A stretch of DNA of 64,000 nt from Vagococcus allomyrinae (GCF_017829975.1 NZ_JAEEGA010000005.1:62001-126000); one strand, 5' to 3'. Numbered from the stretch's first letter, positions 36,002 through 46,011 are shown. Translations and numbers: made by a program. The notes: a model not told the origin generated them from the letters alone.

Positions 36002-36036
36002 AAAGGATATAGGCGATCTCTCGCCCTATATCCTTT
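36002..36036 (-). terminator. Strong intercistronic hairpin between a WxL gene and the CscA-like gene
   Basis: AAAGGATATAGG / CCTATATCCTTT, a 12-bp perfect stem extended by CGA/TCG. The minus strand continues ATTAAAATAA rather than a pure T-run, so it may be a partial terminator or an RNA-processing site that raises the level of the WxL transcripts relative to the distal genes. Confidence 0.6.
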
Positions 36037-36056
36037 AATTCCTTTAATCAATTTGT

Positions 36057-36875
36057 TTATAACGTTGCCGCTAGTGTCCATGTGACGATTCCTTCATAGT
36101 CACCAACTGCCATCGTCGAAGCTGTCGCTTTAGGAACAGTTAATTGAACAGAGCTTGCCGCTGTATCAGCCGTTCCCGCAGCATTCGGATGATTCGCCGC
36201 ATCCCAACCAGCTGATTGACCAAATTCTACAAAGTATTCACCCTTACCTTGTTTAGTGCCCTTATCTGCCGTTACGACATTTTGGGAACCACCATCTTCA
36301 CTCAAAACGAATGATGTTTTATCTAAATTCCCCCAGTTGGCATATGTAGCCGAGGAGTTCATCATGCCGTTATTAAATGAGATGGTACTTGCTGTTAACT
36401 CAGCATCGGCGTCATTGATAAACTGTTGTGTTAATGCTGCAGATAGCGTATACCCAAAGTTTGTTTCACCACCACGAATATCTGCCCATTGAATGTAGTT
36501 TCCACGCTCAACAGCGGCTCCTGCAACACCACTGTCGTCAACTGGTTTTACCAGCGTTGGTTTAGCAAAAGGTGTTTGAGCTGTTACACCTGTTTTGATG
36601 TCGCCAAATCTTAAATTAGAGACGGCTTGAATAATGAGTGAACCAGTATCCGGATTTTCTGTCACTTCTCCTGGATCGGTTTCAACTTCTTTATCTGGAT
36701 CTTCTGGATCTTTTTTATCTTCTCCACCGCCTGCTTCACCTTCCTTAACCGTCACTGTTCCAGCCGATGGTAAATCTCCTCCTACAACACCTGTTGCTGC
36801 TAAAGCACTCGGTGCTAATAATACTAGTCCTAAAGAAGCTATTGCCACTGTTGTTAATACTTGTTGAATTTTCAT
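36057..36875 (-). CDS. WxL-domain surface protein (small)
   Basis: The 272-aa exported protein has a signal peptide ending SALA (about residue 26), an acidic, Pro/Asp/Glu-rich linker (about 45-75) and a C-terminal WxL domain. The distal motif is VTWTLAATL at the very end. The proximal motif, normally Trp-x-Leu, reads GYTLSAALTQQF, with Tyr in place of Trp. WxL domains bind the peptidoglycan without covalent linkage. It is in the operon between the CscA-like and a second WxL gene. The start ATG has AGGAGG. Confidence 0.93.
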   Translation of the reverse strand: MKIQQVLTTVAIASLGLVLLAPSALAATGVVGGDLPSAGTVTVKEGEAGGGEDKKDPEDPDKEVETDPGEVTENPDTGSLIIQAVSNLRFGDIKTGVTAQTPFAKPTLVKPVDDSGVAGAAVERGNYIQWADIRGGETNFGYTLSAALTQQFINDADAELTASTISFNNGMMNSSATYANWGNLDKTSFVLSEDGGSQNVVTADKGTKQGKGEYFVEFGQSAGWDAANHPNAAGTADTAASSVQLTVPKATASTMAVGDYEGIVTWTLAATL

Positions 36876-36902
36876 TTAAAAGTCCTCCTATTTTTTTATC
36901 TA

Positions 36903-37706
36903 TTAAGGCAACTTGGCCAATGTCCAAGTTATCTCCGTCTCATATTCTACTGGGAAGATTCGGGTTTCTTTTGGCACTGTCAAACTTACCGCTGAATTAC
37001 TATATGCCTGTTTCTGATAATTAGAATCCAGGATAGGTTCGTTGTTCGTATCTTTTAAGGGGCTTATTGTAACTTTTTGATTTGTATCATTAGTCTCAGA
37101 GGCACCAAACTCAATGGTCCAAATCCCCATTCCCGTATTATTTTCTGCCTTCGCAACTTCATAAGATTCACCAATCGCATTTAATTCAATCGTATCTCGA
37201 GTCACAATTGGAGCTTTCATGACACTTACTCCAAGAGAATTGGCCCAGCCATTATCAAATGATAAGACTGATCCCTTTAATTCTTGTTCACTCTTATGTG
37301 CAATCACTGTATTTCTAAACTGATACTCTTGCTTCACTTGAAGGGTCCACCCATCTGCACGTTGTCTTTCATCTGTAATTTGAATGTAATAGCCTCTTGG
37401 ACTCGTATCACTGTAAAAAAGCTGTGCTTGAGAAAAAAATTGTCTTTTTTTTTCGGTTATCTCTGCTCGTCCGAAATTTAAATTTGAAATAAAATCTATT
37501 CTTAAACTACCTTCTGTTGAGGGGCCCGGACCTGGGTTCACCGGTTCACCCGGTTTCTCAGGATCCATCGGTATCGTGGTTCCTGCCCCTTTAACCGTCA
37601 CACTTCCGTCTTCAGTCAATTGATCAGCTTGAACAATATACTTTGGCAAGAGTAATAAAAAGGGGAGAAGACCTAGGCTCATTCTGCGATATAACTTAAT
37701 AGTCAT
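36903..37706 (-). CDS. WxL-domain surface protein (second small)
   Basis: The 267-aa protein starts MTIKLYRRMSLGLLPFLLLL (signal peptide to about residue 27, QADQ), has a short Pro/Gly linker (EKPGEPVNPGPGPS) and a WxL domain with both motifs intact: DGWTLQVKQEYQF and the terminal ITWTLAKLP. Its start overlaps the stop of the LPxTG gene by 11 bases, so translation is probably coupled. Confidence 0.93.
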   Translation of the reverse strand: MTIKLYRRMSLGLLPFLLLLPKYIVQADQLTEDGSVTVKGAGTTIPMDPEKPGEPVNPGPGPSTEGSLRIDFISNLNFGRAEITEKKRQFFSQAQLFYSDTSPRGYYIQITDERQRADGWTLQVKQEYQFRNTVIAHKSEQELKGSVLSFDNGWANSLGVSVMKAPIVTRDTIELNAIGESYEVAKAENNTGMGIWTIEFGASETNDTNQKVTISPLKDTNNEPILDSNYQKQAYSNSAVSLTVPKETRIFPVEYETEITWTLAKLP

Positions 37707-38004
37707 CCGTTACCACCTCTTTACACTTTTTAATGACCAGAAAGCCTCCTAACAAAACTAACAAATAGAATCCTAACTGCTGATAACCTTCCGATTTTTC
37801 ACCTGCTTGTGGAAGGTGCAGTGGTGGTTTAACTGAGTCAGTCGGTTTCTCAGGTTGTGATCTATCTCCTTCATAAAAGATAATTTTCCCTTTGACCGAA
37901 GCACTCCCCCCTGCATCAGATGCAGCCGTGACTAATCCACTTACGGTGAAAGAGAAAGCGAACAGTAATAAACTACTTAAAACGAATTTATTTAGTTTTT
38001 TCAT
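37696..38004 (-). CDS. Small LPxTG-type sortase substrate (CscD-like)
   Basis: The 102-aa protein has a signal peptide (VLSSLLLFAFSFTVSGLVTA), a short mature part and a C-terminal sorting signal LPQAGE at about residues 64-69, followed by a hydrophobic segment (LGFYLLVLLGGFLVI) and a charged tail. It matches the short LPxTG component that accompanies WxL proteins in Csc clusters. The fourth position is Ala rather than Thr (LPQAG), a variant that some sortases accept. It lies between the large WxL protein and the second small one. Confidence 0.92.
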   Translation of the reverse strand: MKKLNKFVLSSLLLFAFSFTVSGLVTAASDAGGSASVKGKIIFYEGDRSQPEKPTDSVKPPLHLPQAGEKSEGYQQLGFYLLVLLGGFLVIKKCKEVVTDDY

Positions 38005-38017
38005 CGTTTCCTCCCTT

Positions 38018-41000
38018 CTATGGACTAGATTCCAATGACCAAACTAGCTCTCCAGTATAGGTACCTAGATTTACTGCATCGCTTGCTGAGATATAAAGTC
38101 CTAACCCACTGCCATCTTCAGACCACGAATCGCTAATTATGGCATCACCTCCTTCATCCCGTTTATAAATTTCTTGAGCAGACTCAGTTAAGATTAGCTC
38201 ATCCGAATCAGATCGCCTGTACCTCAAGGCATCTCCTAAAACTTTATCCTTAGTTGATGTCAACGGCGTTTCGACTTTAACTGAAAGAGACCACTGAGAT
38301 TGATTCGCGCGGCTGTCAGAGACCACTAATCCCGCTTGACTCGCTAAATTTTCCGCTTGTTTTTTTTCAATGGCTCTACCGTGATACTCCATTGTTCCGA
38401 AATCAAACAAACTAGGAGCAGATACAAGTTTCACCGTACCAAAAATTTCAGACGTCGTTACTTCACTTGAGGCAGAATAGGTTGCTTTCTCATGATCGAC
38501 ATTTTCAGGACCAACGATAAAATTCTTTTCTCTTGGTGAATTTCCGATAGCTGTTGCTTTATTTACGATGGCTCCGCCCACTGACGATATAGCCACTTGG
38601 ACATCAAAGCTAACTTCCGCTGATACTTGTGAGTCTAAATTCCCCACCGAAAGCGTCAGTGTTCTTGTCGCATCATCGTAGGCATAGACCGAATCATCTA
38701 TCTCACTACCATTAATCATCACATTGGCCTGTTCTTTATTAAAAATCAGGCCTTCTGGTAAAGGATCTGTTAAAACAACATTTTTCCAATCCGTTACTAA
38801 AGTAGCGGGCTTATCATTTTTGACTGTCAAGGTGTACGTTAATATGTCTCCCACTTGGACTGTACTGCCTCCCGTTGATGTGTATGTTTTTGTTATTTTA
38901 GGCGCATCGGGCAAAACATCCACCGTTATTAAACGCAGGGCTGGATCAAAACGACTCTCTTTAATCGCATCATGATAGCCTTCATACGAATTATATTCCT
39001 CAACATTAACACTGATATTTCCCCATTGATTATTTGGCTCCATCGTGTAAGTCGTTGGTAAAACATAGGGTATATCCGTCGGCAACTCCGTATGATCTTT
39101 AATATAAATATCTAGTGATGCTTCTTTTTCAAGATAACTAGGAAGATTGACTAACCAATTCCCTTCTTTCACCGTTGTTTGAACAACTTCAAAATCGCTG
39201 TTAAGCAACCACTCACCGTTCACTTTTAAAAAAACTGACGCTCCTTCTCTGTCACTTGTGCCACTAATTTGTTTTGTCGCATTGGAAAGTTCCGTTTGTG
39301 TTTTCACTTTATGAGGTGGTGTGACATTGATTGTTTTTACAATCTCTTTCGTCAACTCTTCCGGAGAGCTTATATAAACCTTACCTGAGTTTTCAGCCGC
39401 CATTCCACGCCACGCTGCCATCACTTTAACTGTCTCATTAGTCTGAATAAATTGATCATTAGGTACTGGAATTTTTACCCAACCCGCTTCAGCAGGTTCA
39501 TCATAGATGGCCACCCCATCAGAATCATCCGTTTTACCGATAGTTTTCCCAATTCCTTCAAAAGAAAGTGCTCCATCTGCCTTATCAACTTCTAATCGTA
39601 TGTTTACTTCATCTGTAAAGGCATTTCTTGGTTCATCTGTTTTCCCTTCTGGAACAATCGCATGTGCATAGACAAATTTATCAGCATTAGTTGGAATACG
39701 AATTTTATCTACCTGGGCTGTTTGATTATTTGCAGTCATCCTACCATAGTGATTCATATTACCAAATTCTGAGCTAAAGTTAGGGTCACTTGAAGAAACA
39801 ACATTCGAAAAATTTGTCCCATTTAAGAAATAATCAATCAAGGTCCAAGACTTAAAGGGATTACCCGACAGATTTTCCATGACGTTCCAAACAGATAAAT
39901 CTGAATTTGTTGAGTTAAAAGTTGAGCCTGCATCGCTATCAAAAACTACACCGCGATAGTTAATAAAATCAAAATATTTGGGCTCATCCATCGTCACATT
40001 CATTACTCCCGCGTTAAATATAGCTGCAGTTCGACTATTGGTCGCGCCACGTGTTACGAAGTAAGTTCCCTTTCCTGCCGTTATATCCAAATCAGCCCCT
40101 TTAGCATCGATTGCAGCACCATAATCCGCTTGGATGTCCACACTAGAGTCCTCTCCTACTAGTGTGAACGAATTGCCAGCCCCAGCATTAAATAGGATGC
40201 CTTGGTTAGCACTATCAGAACCAGGGTTAGTGTATGACCCACTGAGATTCCCTTCATTTCGTAAGATAAAATCTGAACCGCCACTTACATTTACTTTATT
40301 ACCTGCACCGGACATCCTAATAGCAGGTGGAAGAATGGTGGTTTGACTGCTGTTACTTTTTCCCGTTTTCACAATCTCAATTTTCGACTTATTTTCAACA
40401 TTAAATTCATTTTGTCCACGTATTCTAAAGCGAATTGTGCCGCCATATCCATTGTAATTTCCGTCTGATGTAAATTTCAATTCAGCATTATTCTTCACAT
40501 TAAATGAACCGCCACGACTATACATAACAAGGGCAGTCGTTCGCTCACTGTATAAATTCATCTTGGCACCATCAAGAACATTGATATGAGAATCATCCGA
40601 ATCCATCGTGAATAACGCTCCGTTATTCCCGCTAGTATAAACATTACCTGAAGAATTAAATTCTGTCCCTTCGCCTTGAATAGTAGCTGTCGCTTTATTT
40701 GTAAATTTCCAAACTTGGCCAGATATATTATTACCACTCTTATAGCTATTGGTTGTTACTTTTGACCCTTCGTTAATAGTAATCACACTGTCATCAGCGG
40801 TTGTTTCAAAAAATGACGTTGTGTCGGAATTAACTACACTCTGGTTAGTAATTGTAAACAGCTTAGCCATGACACCAGATGTGGTATTAGATGTTTGGTC
40901 ATAAGTCACATTCGCTCGATCAAAAACAACTGAACTTTCTTGTCGATTATCAAAATTAGCAATCCTAGCATTATTTGTTGGATCACTTTTCAAATTACCA

Positions 41001-41362
41001 GTAAAGGTCAAGTTAGCATTCCGCCCATTAAAAAGCATTGATGTCCCCGTAAAATAGAGATTGTTTACCACTACATCAGATCCTGCAGCTAAGGTGATAG
41101 TTCTTGCAGCAAATCCAATTAAATGATCATTTCCTTCTATTGTTAATTTCCGACTCACTGTTCCTAATGCAGTTCCTGCCGAGAAGGAGCCTGTTATAGT
41201 AATTTTATCGACACTAGTGTCTACGAGTGCCGATTGAAAGTCTCCCCAATTTGAAACCTCTTTTTCGACAGCGTCAACTTTTGGCGTACCTGCAATAAAC
41301 ACTACAACTGAACATATGAGTGATAAAAAAACAATCTTGAATTTCCTAACTACTATATTCAT
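38018..41362 (-). CDS. Large WxL surface protein with beta-helix and DUF11-like domains
   Basis: The 1114-aa protein has a signal peptide (about residues 1-31, cleaved near KVDA), then a long region to about residue 500 with pectate-lyase-like beta-helix character (DKITITGSFSAGTALGTVSR, repeated short strands rich in Asn, Gly, Val). A middle part of Ig-like modules follows, then a DUF11-type repeat (VQVGDILTYTLTVKND ... VLTDPLPEGLIF, about 840-950) and a WxL domain with QWSLSVKVETPL and the terminal LVWSLESSP. It is the first gene of the cluster, presumably the adhesive or glycan-binding component. A strong AAGGAGGAG site precedes the ATG. Confidence 0.93.
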   Translation of the reverse strand: MNIVVRKFKIVFLSLICSVVVFIAGTPKVDAVEKEVSNWGDFQSALVDTSVDKITITGSFSAGTALGTVSRKLTIEGNDHLIGFAARTITLAAGSDVVVNNLYFTGTSMLFNGRNANLTFTGNLKSDPTNNARIANFDNRQESSVVFDRANVTYDQTSNTTSGVMAKLFTITNQSVVNSDTTSFFETTADDSVITINEGSKVTTNSYKSGNNISGQVWKFTNKATATIQGEGTEFNSSGNVYTSGNNGALFTMDSDDSHINVLDGAKMNLYSERTTALVMYSRGGSFNVKNNAELKFTSDGNYNGYGGTIRFRIRGQNEFNVENKSKIEIVKTGKSNSSQTTILPPAIRMSGAGNKVNVSGGSDFILRNEGNLSGSYTNPGSDSANQGILFNAGAGNSFTLVGEDSSVDIQADYGAAIDAKGADLDITAGKGTYFVTRGATNSRTAAIFNAGVMNVTMDEPKYFDFINYRGVVFDSDAGSTFNSTNSDLSVWNVMENLSGNPFKSWTLIDYFLNGTNFSNVVSSSDPNFSSEFGNMNHYGRMTANNQTAQVDKIRIPTNADKFVYAHAIVPEGKTDEPRNAFTDEVNIRLEVDKADGALSFEGIGKTIGKTDDSDGVAIYDEPAEAGWVKIPVPNDQFIQTNETVKVMAAWRGMAAENSGKVYISSPEELTKEIVKTINVTPPHKVKTQTELSNATKQISGTSDREGASVFLKVNGEWLLNSDFEVVQTTVKEGNWLVNLPSYLEKEASLDIYIKDHTELPTDIPYVLPTTYTMEPNNQWGNISVNVEEYNSYEGYHDAIKESRFDPALRLITVDVLPDAPKITKTYTSTGGSTVQVGDILTYTLTVKNDKPATLVTDWKNVVLTDPLPEGLIFNKEQANVMINGSEIDDSVYAYDDATRTLTLSVGNLDSQVSAEVSFDVQVAISSVGGAIVNKATAIGNSPREKNFIVGPENVDHEKATYSASSEVTTSEIFGTVKLVSAPSLFDFGTMEYHGRAIEKKQAENLASQAGLVVSDSRANQSQWSLSVKVETPLTSTKDKVLGDALRYRRSDSDELILTESAQEIYKRDEGGDAIISDSWSEDGSGLGLYISASDAVNLGTYTGELVWSLESSP

Positions 41363-41938
41363 AGTTCTCCTCCTTTTCTCAAGAGTACTCTTTCAATTAC
41401 CACTTTCTCTAATAACTTAACATCAATAATTAAATGAACATAAGTCACCTCTCAATTAACTCCCCACACGATTGCCGCTATTCATTTAGTCCAACTTAGG
41501 ACTTGACGAAAAGAAATAGGATCATCCTTTAAGTGATTCCATGAAATTAATTATAAAGCACCCTATACACTTTCTAAGTAAGAAATGTGACGCATTATCA
41601 GACAGTATAAATAGAGTTAGTACAGCATGGTCATAGTCATTTTTAAGATAAACATGTGCCTCGACTTTTAAAAGAATAGCGATTTCTCAGTGCATACAAA
41701 AAAAGCCAAAAAGAAGTTAAACTCTTTAGCTTTACGGTATTGGGGGAATCTAGCCTAAAGATAGGCTCTTTATTGAACATTTTCTATCCCTTTTCAATAA
41801 AATCACGACTCGCTTAAACACCTTCTAAGTGACGGCTGCAATGCTGGAAGACCGTCGTTAACGAACAATTGTCGCTGTGATTGTTCCTCCCTTGATATTG
41901 TGTTACTTCCCCCATTTACACACTTAATTGACACCCCT
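41363..41938. other. 576-bp gap between WxL cluster and Mga-like gene
   Basis: Upstream of the WxL cluster a minus-strand TTGAGA and TAATTA with 17 bp between them (about 41432-41460) is a weak promoter candidate. A small hairpin TAGCCT / AGGCTA-like (41751-41767) is also present. No coding frame is convincing. Confidence 0.35.
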
Positions 41939-43474
41939 CTAGACAATGTTGATGATTAAATTAGAACGCTTTTTTTTCCGATCATTAAAATTGCACAAGA
42001 CTTCTTTTATTTCGAGCATCGTTCTATCGCTAATAGGATAATCTATCACTAAAGAAGGTGTTGATTTTTGAGTGTTTAAAGCAATGTTGGTTAAAATAAG
42101 GTCAGGTCTTTGTAACATTTTATCTTTTGTAAACACGACATTAAAGTAGTGTTTAAATTGATTACAAATAAATTCTTCTATATGTTTTTCACAAATTTCA
42201 GGTAAATCCGATTCTAAAGATAATGTAACCGTCTGCTCAAATAGTGAGGTTAATTCCGTAAAAGATAATACGAGAAAATATAATTCAATCAAATAGTCTA
42301 CTTCTAAGAAAAAGTCATCATGACTGATTGACCATAATTTATTAATAAACCTACTGGCTCGAGTGTAGTAAGTAGCAAACTCTAGTGGAATATCATTTTT
42401 CAAACTATGACCACTAAAATTAAAATCTGCTTGTTTATAGATTTTCCCTACTAGATGGCCACGAAGAATATAAAAATAGATATCATCATAATCTTTTAAA
42501 GGTATTGGATAAAATTGGTCAAATTCCTTCATAAATAAGTCTGTGGTGGTCAAAACATCAGCACTATTCTTCAAAAGATTAGCCATGATTTCTTTCTTTA
42601 AATAAGAGACGTCGTATATAAACGATTTTGTCATTAAGTTAAGAAGAACAAACCGAACTTCAGAATGAGAATAAATATGAAATGACTTATACATAGATTC
42701 AATGATTCGATATAATTCACATTGATTATCTACGGGGACATATTGTTCCCATTCAGATAAAAAATCGATTGATTTCCCTTTTCGGTACCTTAATATATTG
42801 ATAATTACCATATAGGTAAATTCTCTTTTTTGAATAGGTGGTATATCCAGATGTAGCGAATCACTCATCGTAATAATTGCCGAGTCAATTTTAGATTGAT
42901 CGACTTGATGAAAAATATTGGGCCATGTATCAGAATTGAATAAATACCAGGCAATACTATTACTGATAATTCTCAACTGAGCTTCGCTTCCCACAATACA
43001 AAAATCTCTAGTCGAGACCGTCAAATTGAGGGGTTGTAAAAATGTCTTAATTTTATTAAGAGAATTCAGAATAGTATGGCTGCCTAAATCCTCCTTTTTA
43101 GAATAATCAAATGTTGAATGATAGGATTCAAATAACAGAGCCATCAGTATTTGTATAGTTTCATCCGACTCATAGATAAATTTTTTTAAAACAGCCGCAT
43201 TTTCCTTCTGCTCTATAATCAATTTAATCCCTTTGTTTTTTTTCATTTGCAAGCAAAAATGATCGTTTTTCTGTTCGTTACAATCGTTGACAACATCATA
43301 TAAATCATTTACATAGCGTTGCACGCTTCTCTCTACCAGTTGAATCGCCACACTAATTTCTTGAATAGAGTACCATCGGTCTTCCTCTGAAATAAGTTTA
43401 ATAATTTGAAGTAGTATTTGTCTTTTATTCGTTACGAGTTCTTGTAGCTTAAGGTTCACTATATTCTCCTCCAA
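41939..43474 (-). CDS. Mga-like transcriptional regulator, paralogue 1
   Basis: The 511-aa protein has an N-terminal winged helix (RWYSIQEISVAIQLVERSVQ) and a long helical body with PRD-like segments, as in the Mga/AtxA family of virulence and metabolism regulators. Over its full length it aligns with the protein encoded at 46199-47689 (shared QELVTNK, SEEDRWYS, VERSVQRY, LQMKKN(K/R)G, YSHSEVRF, ADFNFSGHS, VIDYPIS). No EIIB-like Cys is evident at the end. It lies between the WxL cluster and the acid island and could control either. Confidence 0.85.
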   Translation of the reverse strand: MEENIVNLKLQELVTNKRQILLQIIKLISEEDRWYSIQEISVAIQLVERSVQRYVNDLYDVVNDCNEQKNDHFCLQMKKNKGIKLIIEQKENAAVLKKFIYESDETIQILMALLFESYHSTFDYSKKEDLGSHTILNSLNKIKTFLQPLNLTVSTRDFCIVGSEAQLRIISNSIAWYLFNSDTWPNIFHQVDQSKIDSAIITMSDSLHLDIPPIQKREFTYMVIINILRYRKGKSIDFLSEWEQYVPVDNQCELYRIIESMYKSFHIYSHSEVRFVLLNLMTKSFIYDVSYLKKEIMANLLKNSADVLTTTDLFMKEFDQFYPIPLKDYDDIYFYILRGHLVGKIYKQADFNFSGHSLKNDIPLEFATYYTRASRFINKLWSISHDDFFLEVDYLIELYFLVLSFTELTSLFEQTVTLSLESDLPEICEKHIEEFICNQFKHYFNVVFTKDKMLQRPDLILTNIALNTQKSTPSLVIDYPISDRTMLEIKEVLCNFNDRKKKRSNLIINIV

Positions 43475-43974
43475 TGATTATAAAATAGTTCACAAACTTC
43501 CTGAAAAAGGCACTACTAAACCAAAAAACTATCTTTCATTATTAAATTAAATCGAATTTTTACAACACAAAAGTCTGTGAACTTTACGTTAAAAATCTGT
43601 TCAAATCTATGTGAATCTTTTAACAAAGTTAATTCTATACGCTTCTAATTAGATTGTCTTTTCATTTTTTGCATATCGATATGAAATATTTTTTTAGATA
43701 ACATGGCCTTCAAAAAATATCCTCAAAGAATCCGTTGCTGCTTTTGTCATTAATACCCAATAAATTCAGTTCTACTAAATGAATTTATTAAATAGATAGC
43801 CTACTTATTCGATGTGGTGCTTATCAAAAAAGTTAAAGGTTCTCTAACTAGAATGCATTTTTTATTCCTCCCTTTATAATGAAGATGAACCTCATAATTA
43901 AATAACAAGAAATTTCTTTTGTTATAACTACTTACTTCGCTATTTCCGACAGGCTCACTTAATTTTTTTATGCT
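43475..43974. other. 500-bp gap, no feature supported
   Basis: A/T-rich, with no convincing coding frame. Presumably holds the promoter of the Mga-like gene. Confidence 0.3.
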
Positions 43975-45144
43975 TTAATCCTCAATTCGAGTGAAGGGAA
44001 CATTAAATTCATTGGTCAATGTTAAATTTTGTAATGATTTTAGTAATAATAATATCCAAGTAAAGGCAATTAAAAATGAAATCAATTCAAACGCCGTTAG
44101 TGAAAAGTAATGAGCCACTTGAAATAAGACACAAGAAAGAACTAACAACCCACCCAACCAATATGATATCGTTAAAAATGGTTTACTTATTTGCGGAAGT
44201 AACCACCGAATACTGATGATTAAGAGCACGATGAGGTAAACTAAATTTGCGGCAACCATGTTATGAACCTGTCCAGTAAAACTTTGGCTACTGTATGGGA
44301 ATGTTCCTACGGCGCCTAAGTTGACTGCTGTTAATATCAAGAGTATTTTTAACGTCGTTAACCTTTTTTTTGTCGCAATAACTTGATTTAAATAAACAAA
44401 AATGTAATCAATAAGAGCAATCATGAGAATGGACGTGAGGATTAGGGTCAAATTAAATTCCCATCGATTTTTTGCTGCTGCAGTACCTAAGAAACTAAAA
44501 TTATTACGCCACCATAAGTCATCACGATTTGTAATCATCGATAGACCTATGCCTGAAATAAAGACAACAGTCATTAAATTAATTAAAAGTGAGGGCGAGA
44601 TTATTAGAGCAAAATAAATCATGATATAATTGATGATACTAACAAAAATAAAAAATAGAAATATGGATGTATAGAGATCAAAAGAACTTTCTTTAAACAT
44701 CAATCCTAATAGTTTGAAAAAAGCTAATAAAAATAGCCATAATGAAATCGACAGCGATAAAATGACACTAGGAAGATTCCGCCAATATATGTCTGTTGCT
44801 TTAGTGACCACTTTGTTATTTTTTGCTTTCACAAAAATGAGAATGAAGCTACACATCCCACTTAATAAGCCGAGGGATAGGGTTAGACTCGCGATGGATA
44901 ATGGGCCTGTTAAACTAATTTGGGGCAATCGCTTAAAGAAAAAAAAGCAGAAAAAAATAATGCTGGTCATTATCGAGGGTACAACAATACTAATTATTGG
45001 GACTACCGGCTTATATAGATTATCCTCCAATAATAATTGAGCTTTATTATTTTCAACCATTAGTTTTATTTGATTGTTGTTGTCTATATCGATTAAATTA
45101 GACAGCTCTGATGGGAGCTCTAGAATAATTTTTTTCACCTTCAT
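43975..45144 (-). CDS. Polytopic membrane protein with AbrB-like N-terminus
   Basis: The 389-aa protein is not one I can name; the membrane part recalls DUF998-type proteins. Residues 1-42 (ILELPSELSNLIDIDNNNQI ... AQLLLE) look like the AbrB/MazE swapped-hairpin fold, with the LPxEL and D/N-rich turn features. About nine to ten hydrophobic segments follow, with a polar loop near residues 200-215 (MITNRDDLWWRNNFSFLG). ATG 45142-45144 follows GGAGGAAG. A TATAAT lies 25 bp upstream, and the 19-bp island motif lies 31 bp before that, so this gene appears to share regulation with gadC and the acylases. Confidence 0.7.
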   Translation of the reverse strand: MKVKKIILELPSELSNLIDIDNNNQIKLMVENNKAQLLLEDNLYKPVVPIISIVVPSIMTSIIFFCFFFFKRLPQISLTGPLSIASLTLSLGLLSGMCSFILIFVKAKNNKVVTKATDIYWRNLPSVILSLSISLWLFLLAFFKLLGLMFKESSFDLYTSIFLFFIFVSIINYIMIYFALIISPSLLINLMTVVFISGIGLSMITNRDDLWWRNNFSFLGTAAAKNRWEFNLTLILTSILMIALIDYIFVYLNQVIATKKRLTTLKILLILTAVNLGAVGTFPYSSQSFTGQVHNMVAANLVYLIVLLIISIRWLLPQISKPFLTISYWLGGLLVLSCVLFQVAHYFSLTAFELISFLIAFTWILLLLKSLQNLTLTNEFNVPFTRIED

Positions 45145-45169
45145 CTTCCTCCATTATGACTTTTTATTT

Positions 45170-45225
45170 ATTATATAGGATTGTATGTCTCATAATTAGG
45201 GTTGTTCTGTCATTTTACACGACTG
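45170..45225 (-). promoter_or_regulatory. Island motif site 4 with promoter of the membrane protein gene
   Basis: On the minus strand CAGTCGTGTAAAATGACAG (45207-45225) is a diverged copy of the palindromic island motif, 31 bp upstream of TATAAT (45170-45175). The -35 is weak. Confidence 0.5.
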
Positions 45226-45630
45226 AATTCAGTTATTTTTTTATTCTCTTTACAATTACCTTTAGCACCTCTTCTATTCATAAAACTTATTCTTCTAATT
45301 AATAGTAAGTTGTGCCTTAATATCAGTTATGACAACTAACTTTGACTGGTTCCCTTGAGCAGAAAACTTCTAAAATAAATGGGGTTCACTCAACGATTAT
45401 TAACAAGTTAATCATCCCTTAACTCCTGTCATGATTTTTTTAGGCATGAGTTCATACGTATAAAGCTATTTCTTAATGTAAAAATTAATGTACCTCTTCC
45501 AAATCCTTACACTTTCCATAATATTTTATTTTTGTATAATTATTTTCTTTCGTTTCAAACAACACATTTCCTGATGAAGGCTGAAAGTTGACTAATCCAC
45601 TATATAATCATAAATAAATGACGTAACCAC
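45226..45630. other. Intergenic stretch without supported features
   Basis: A/T-rich, with no convincing frame or hairpin. Confidence 0.3.
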
Positions 45631-45659
45631 TTACATTCAGTGCATTTATGACATATAAT
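45631..45659 (+). promoter_or_regulatory. Promoter of small protein A
   Basis: TTACAT and TATAAT separated by 17 bp. CATTCAGT (45634-45641) lies 12 bp before the -10, exactly as at the paralogous gene at 49743. Confidence 0.7.
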
Positions 45660-45695
45660 GGATAAGAAAATACGTAGTCTGAGGAGTGTCTAATT

Positions 45696-45953
45696 ATGCT
45701 AGAAGATAGAAATGATCAAACAGAGGTACTTGAATCTATTGCTAAAGCAATCCTGGCGTTAGATAACGCTTTAGATCAGATCAAGTTATCCAATAATGAA
45801 AGTCTAAGAACTCGAGAAATGAAAAAATGGTATGAAGAAAAAAAAACTATTCAAGAGCTGAAGCATCTTCTTCACGACATTGGAAAATACTCTTCTTACA
45901 ATGAAAGTGAGCTAAAAACTATTGATGCCCATTTTGATAAACTTATCAACTGA
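45696..45953 (+). CDS. Small protein A, member of a three-copy island family
   Basis: The 85-aa protein has no name that I know. It is acidic/basic mixed, probably helical, with the conserved core TREMKKWYEEKKTIQELKHL at residues 42-61 and an N-terminal LESIAKAILALDNALDQI helix. Copies are encoded at 49743-50003 and, more diverged, at 53517-53780. No signal peptide or membrane segment. GAGGAG precedes the ATG. The gene has its own promoter and terminator and reads against its neighbours. I cannot assign a function. Confidence 0.85.
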   Translation: MLEDRNDQTEVLESIAKAILALDNALDQIKLSNNESLRTREMKKWYEEKKTIQELKHLLHDIGKYSSYNESELKTIDAHFDKLIN

Positions 45954-46011
45954 CGCTTAGATAATTTACTTACCATCATAAGAACATTAACAAGCATTAA
46001 TAGCTATTTGA

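Noticed and set aside
41701-41767. Possible transposase tail or terminator upstream of the first Mga-like gene
   Set aside because: A short frame could be imagined, but neither its translation nor its ends match a known element.
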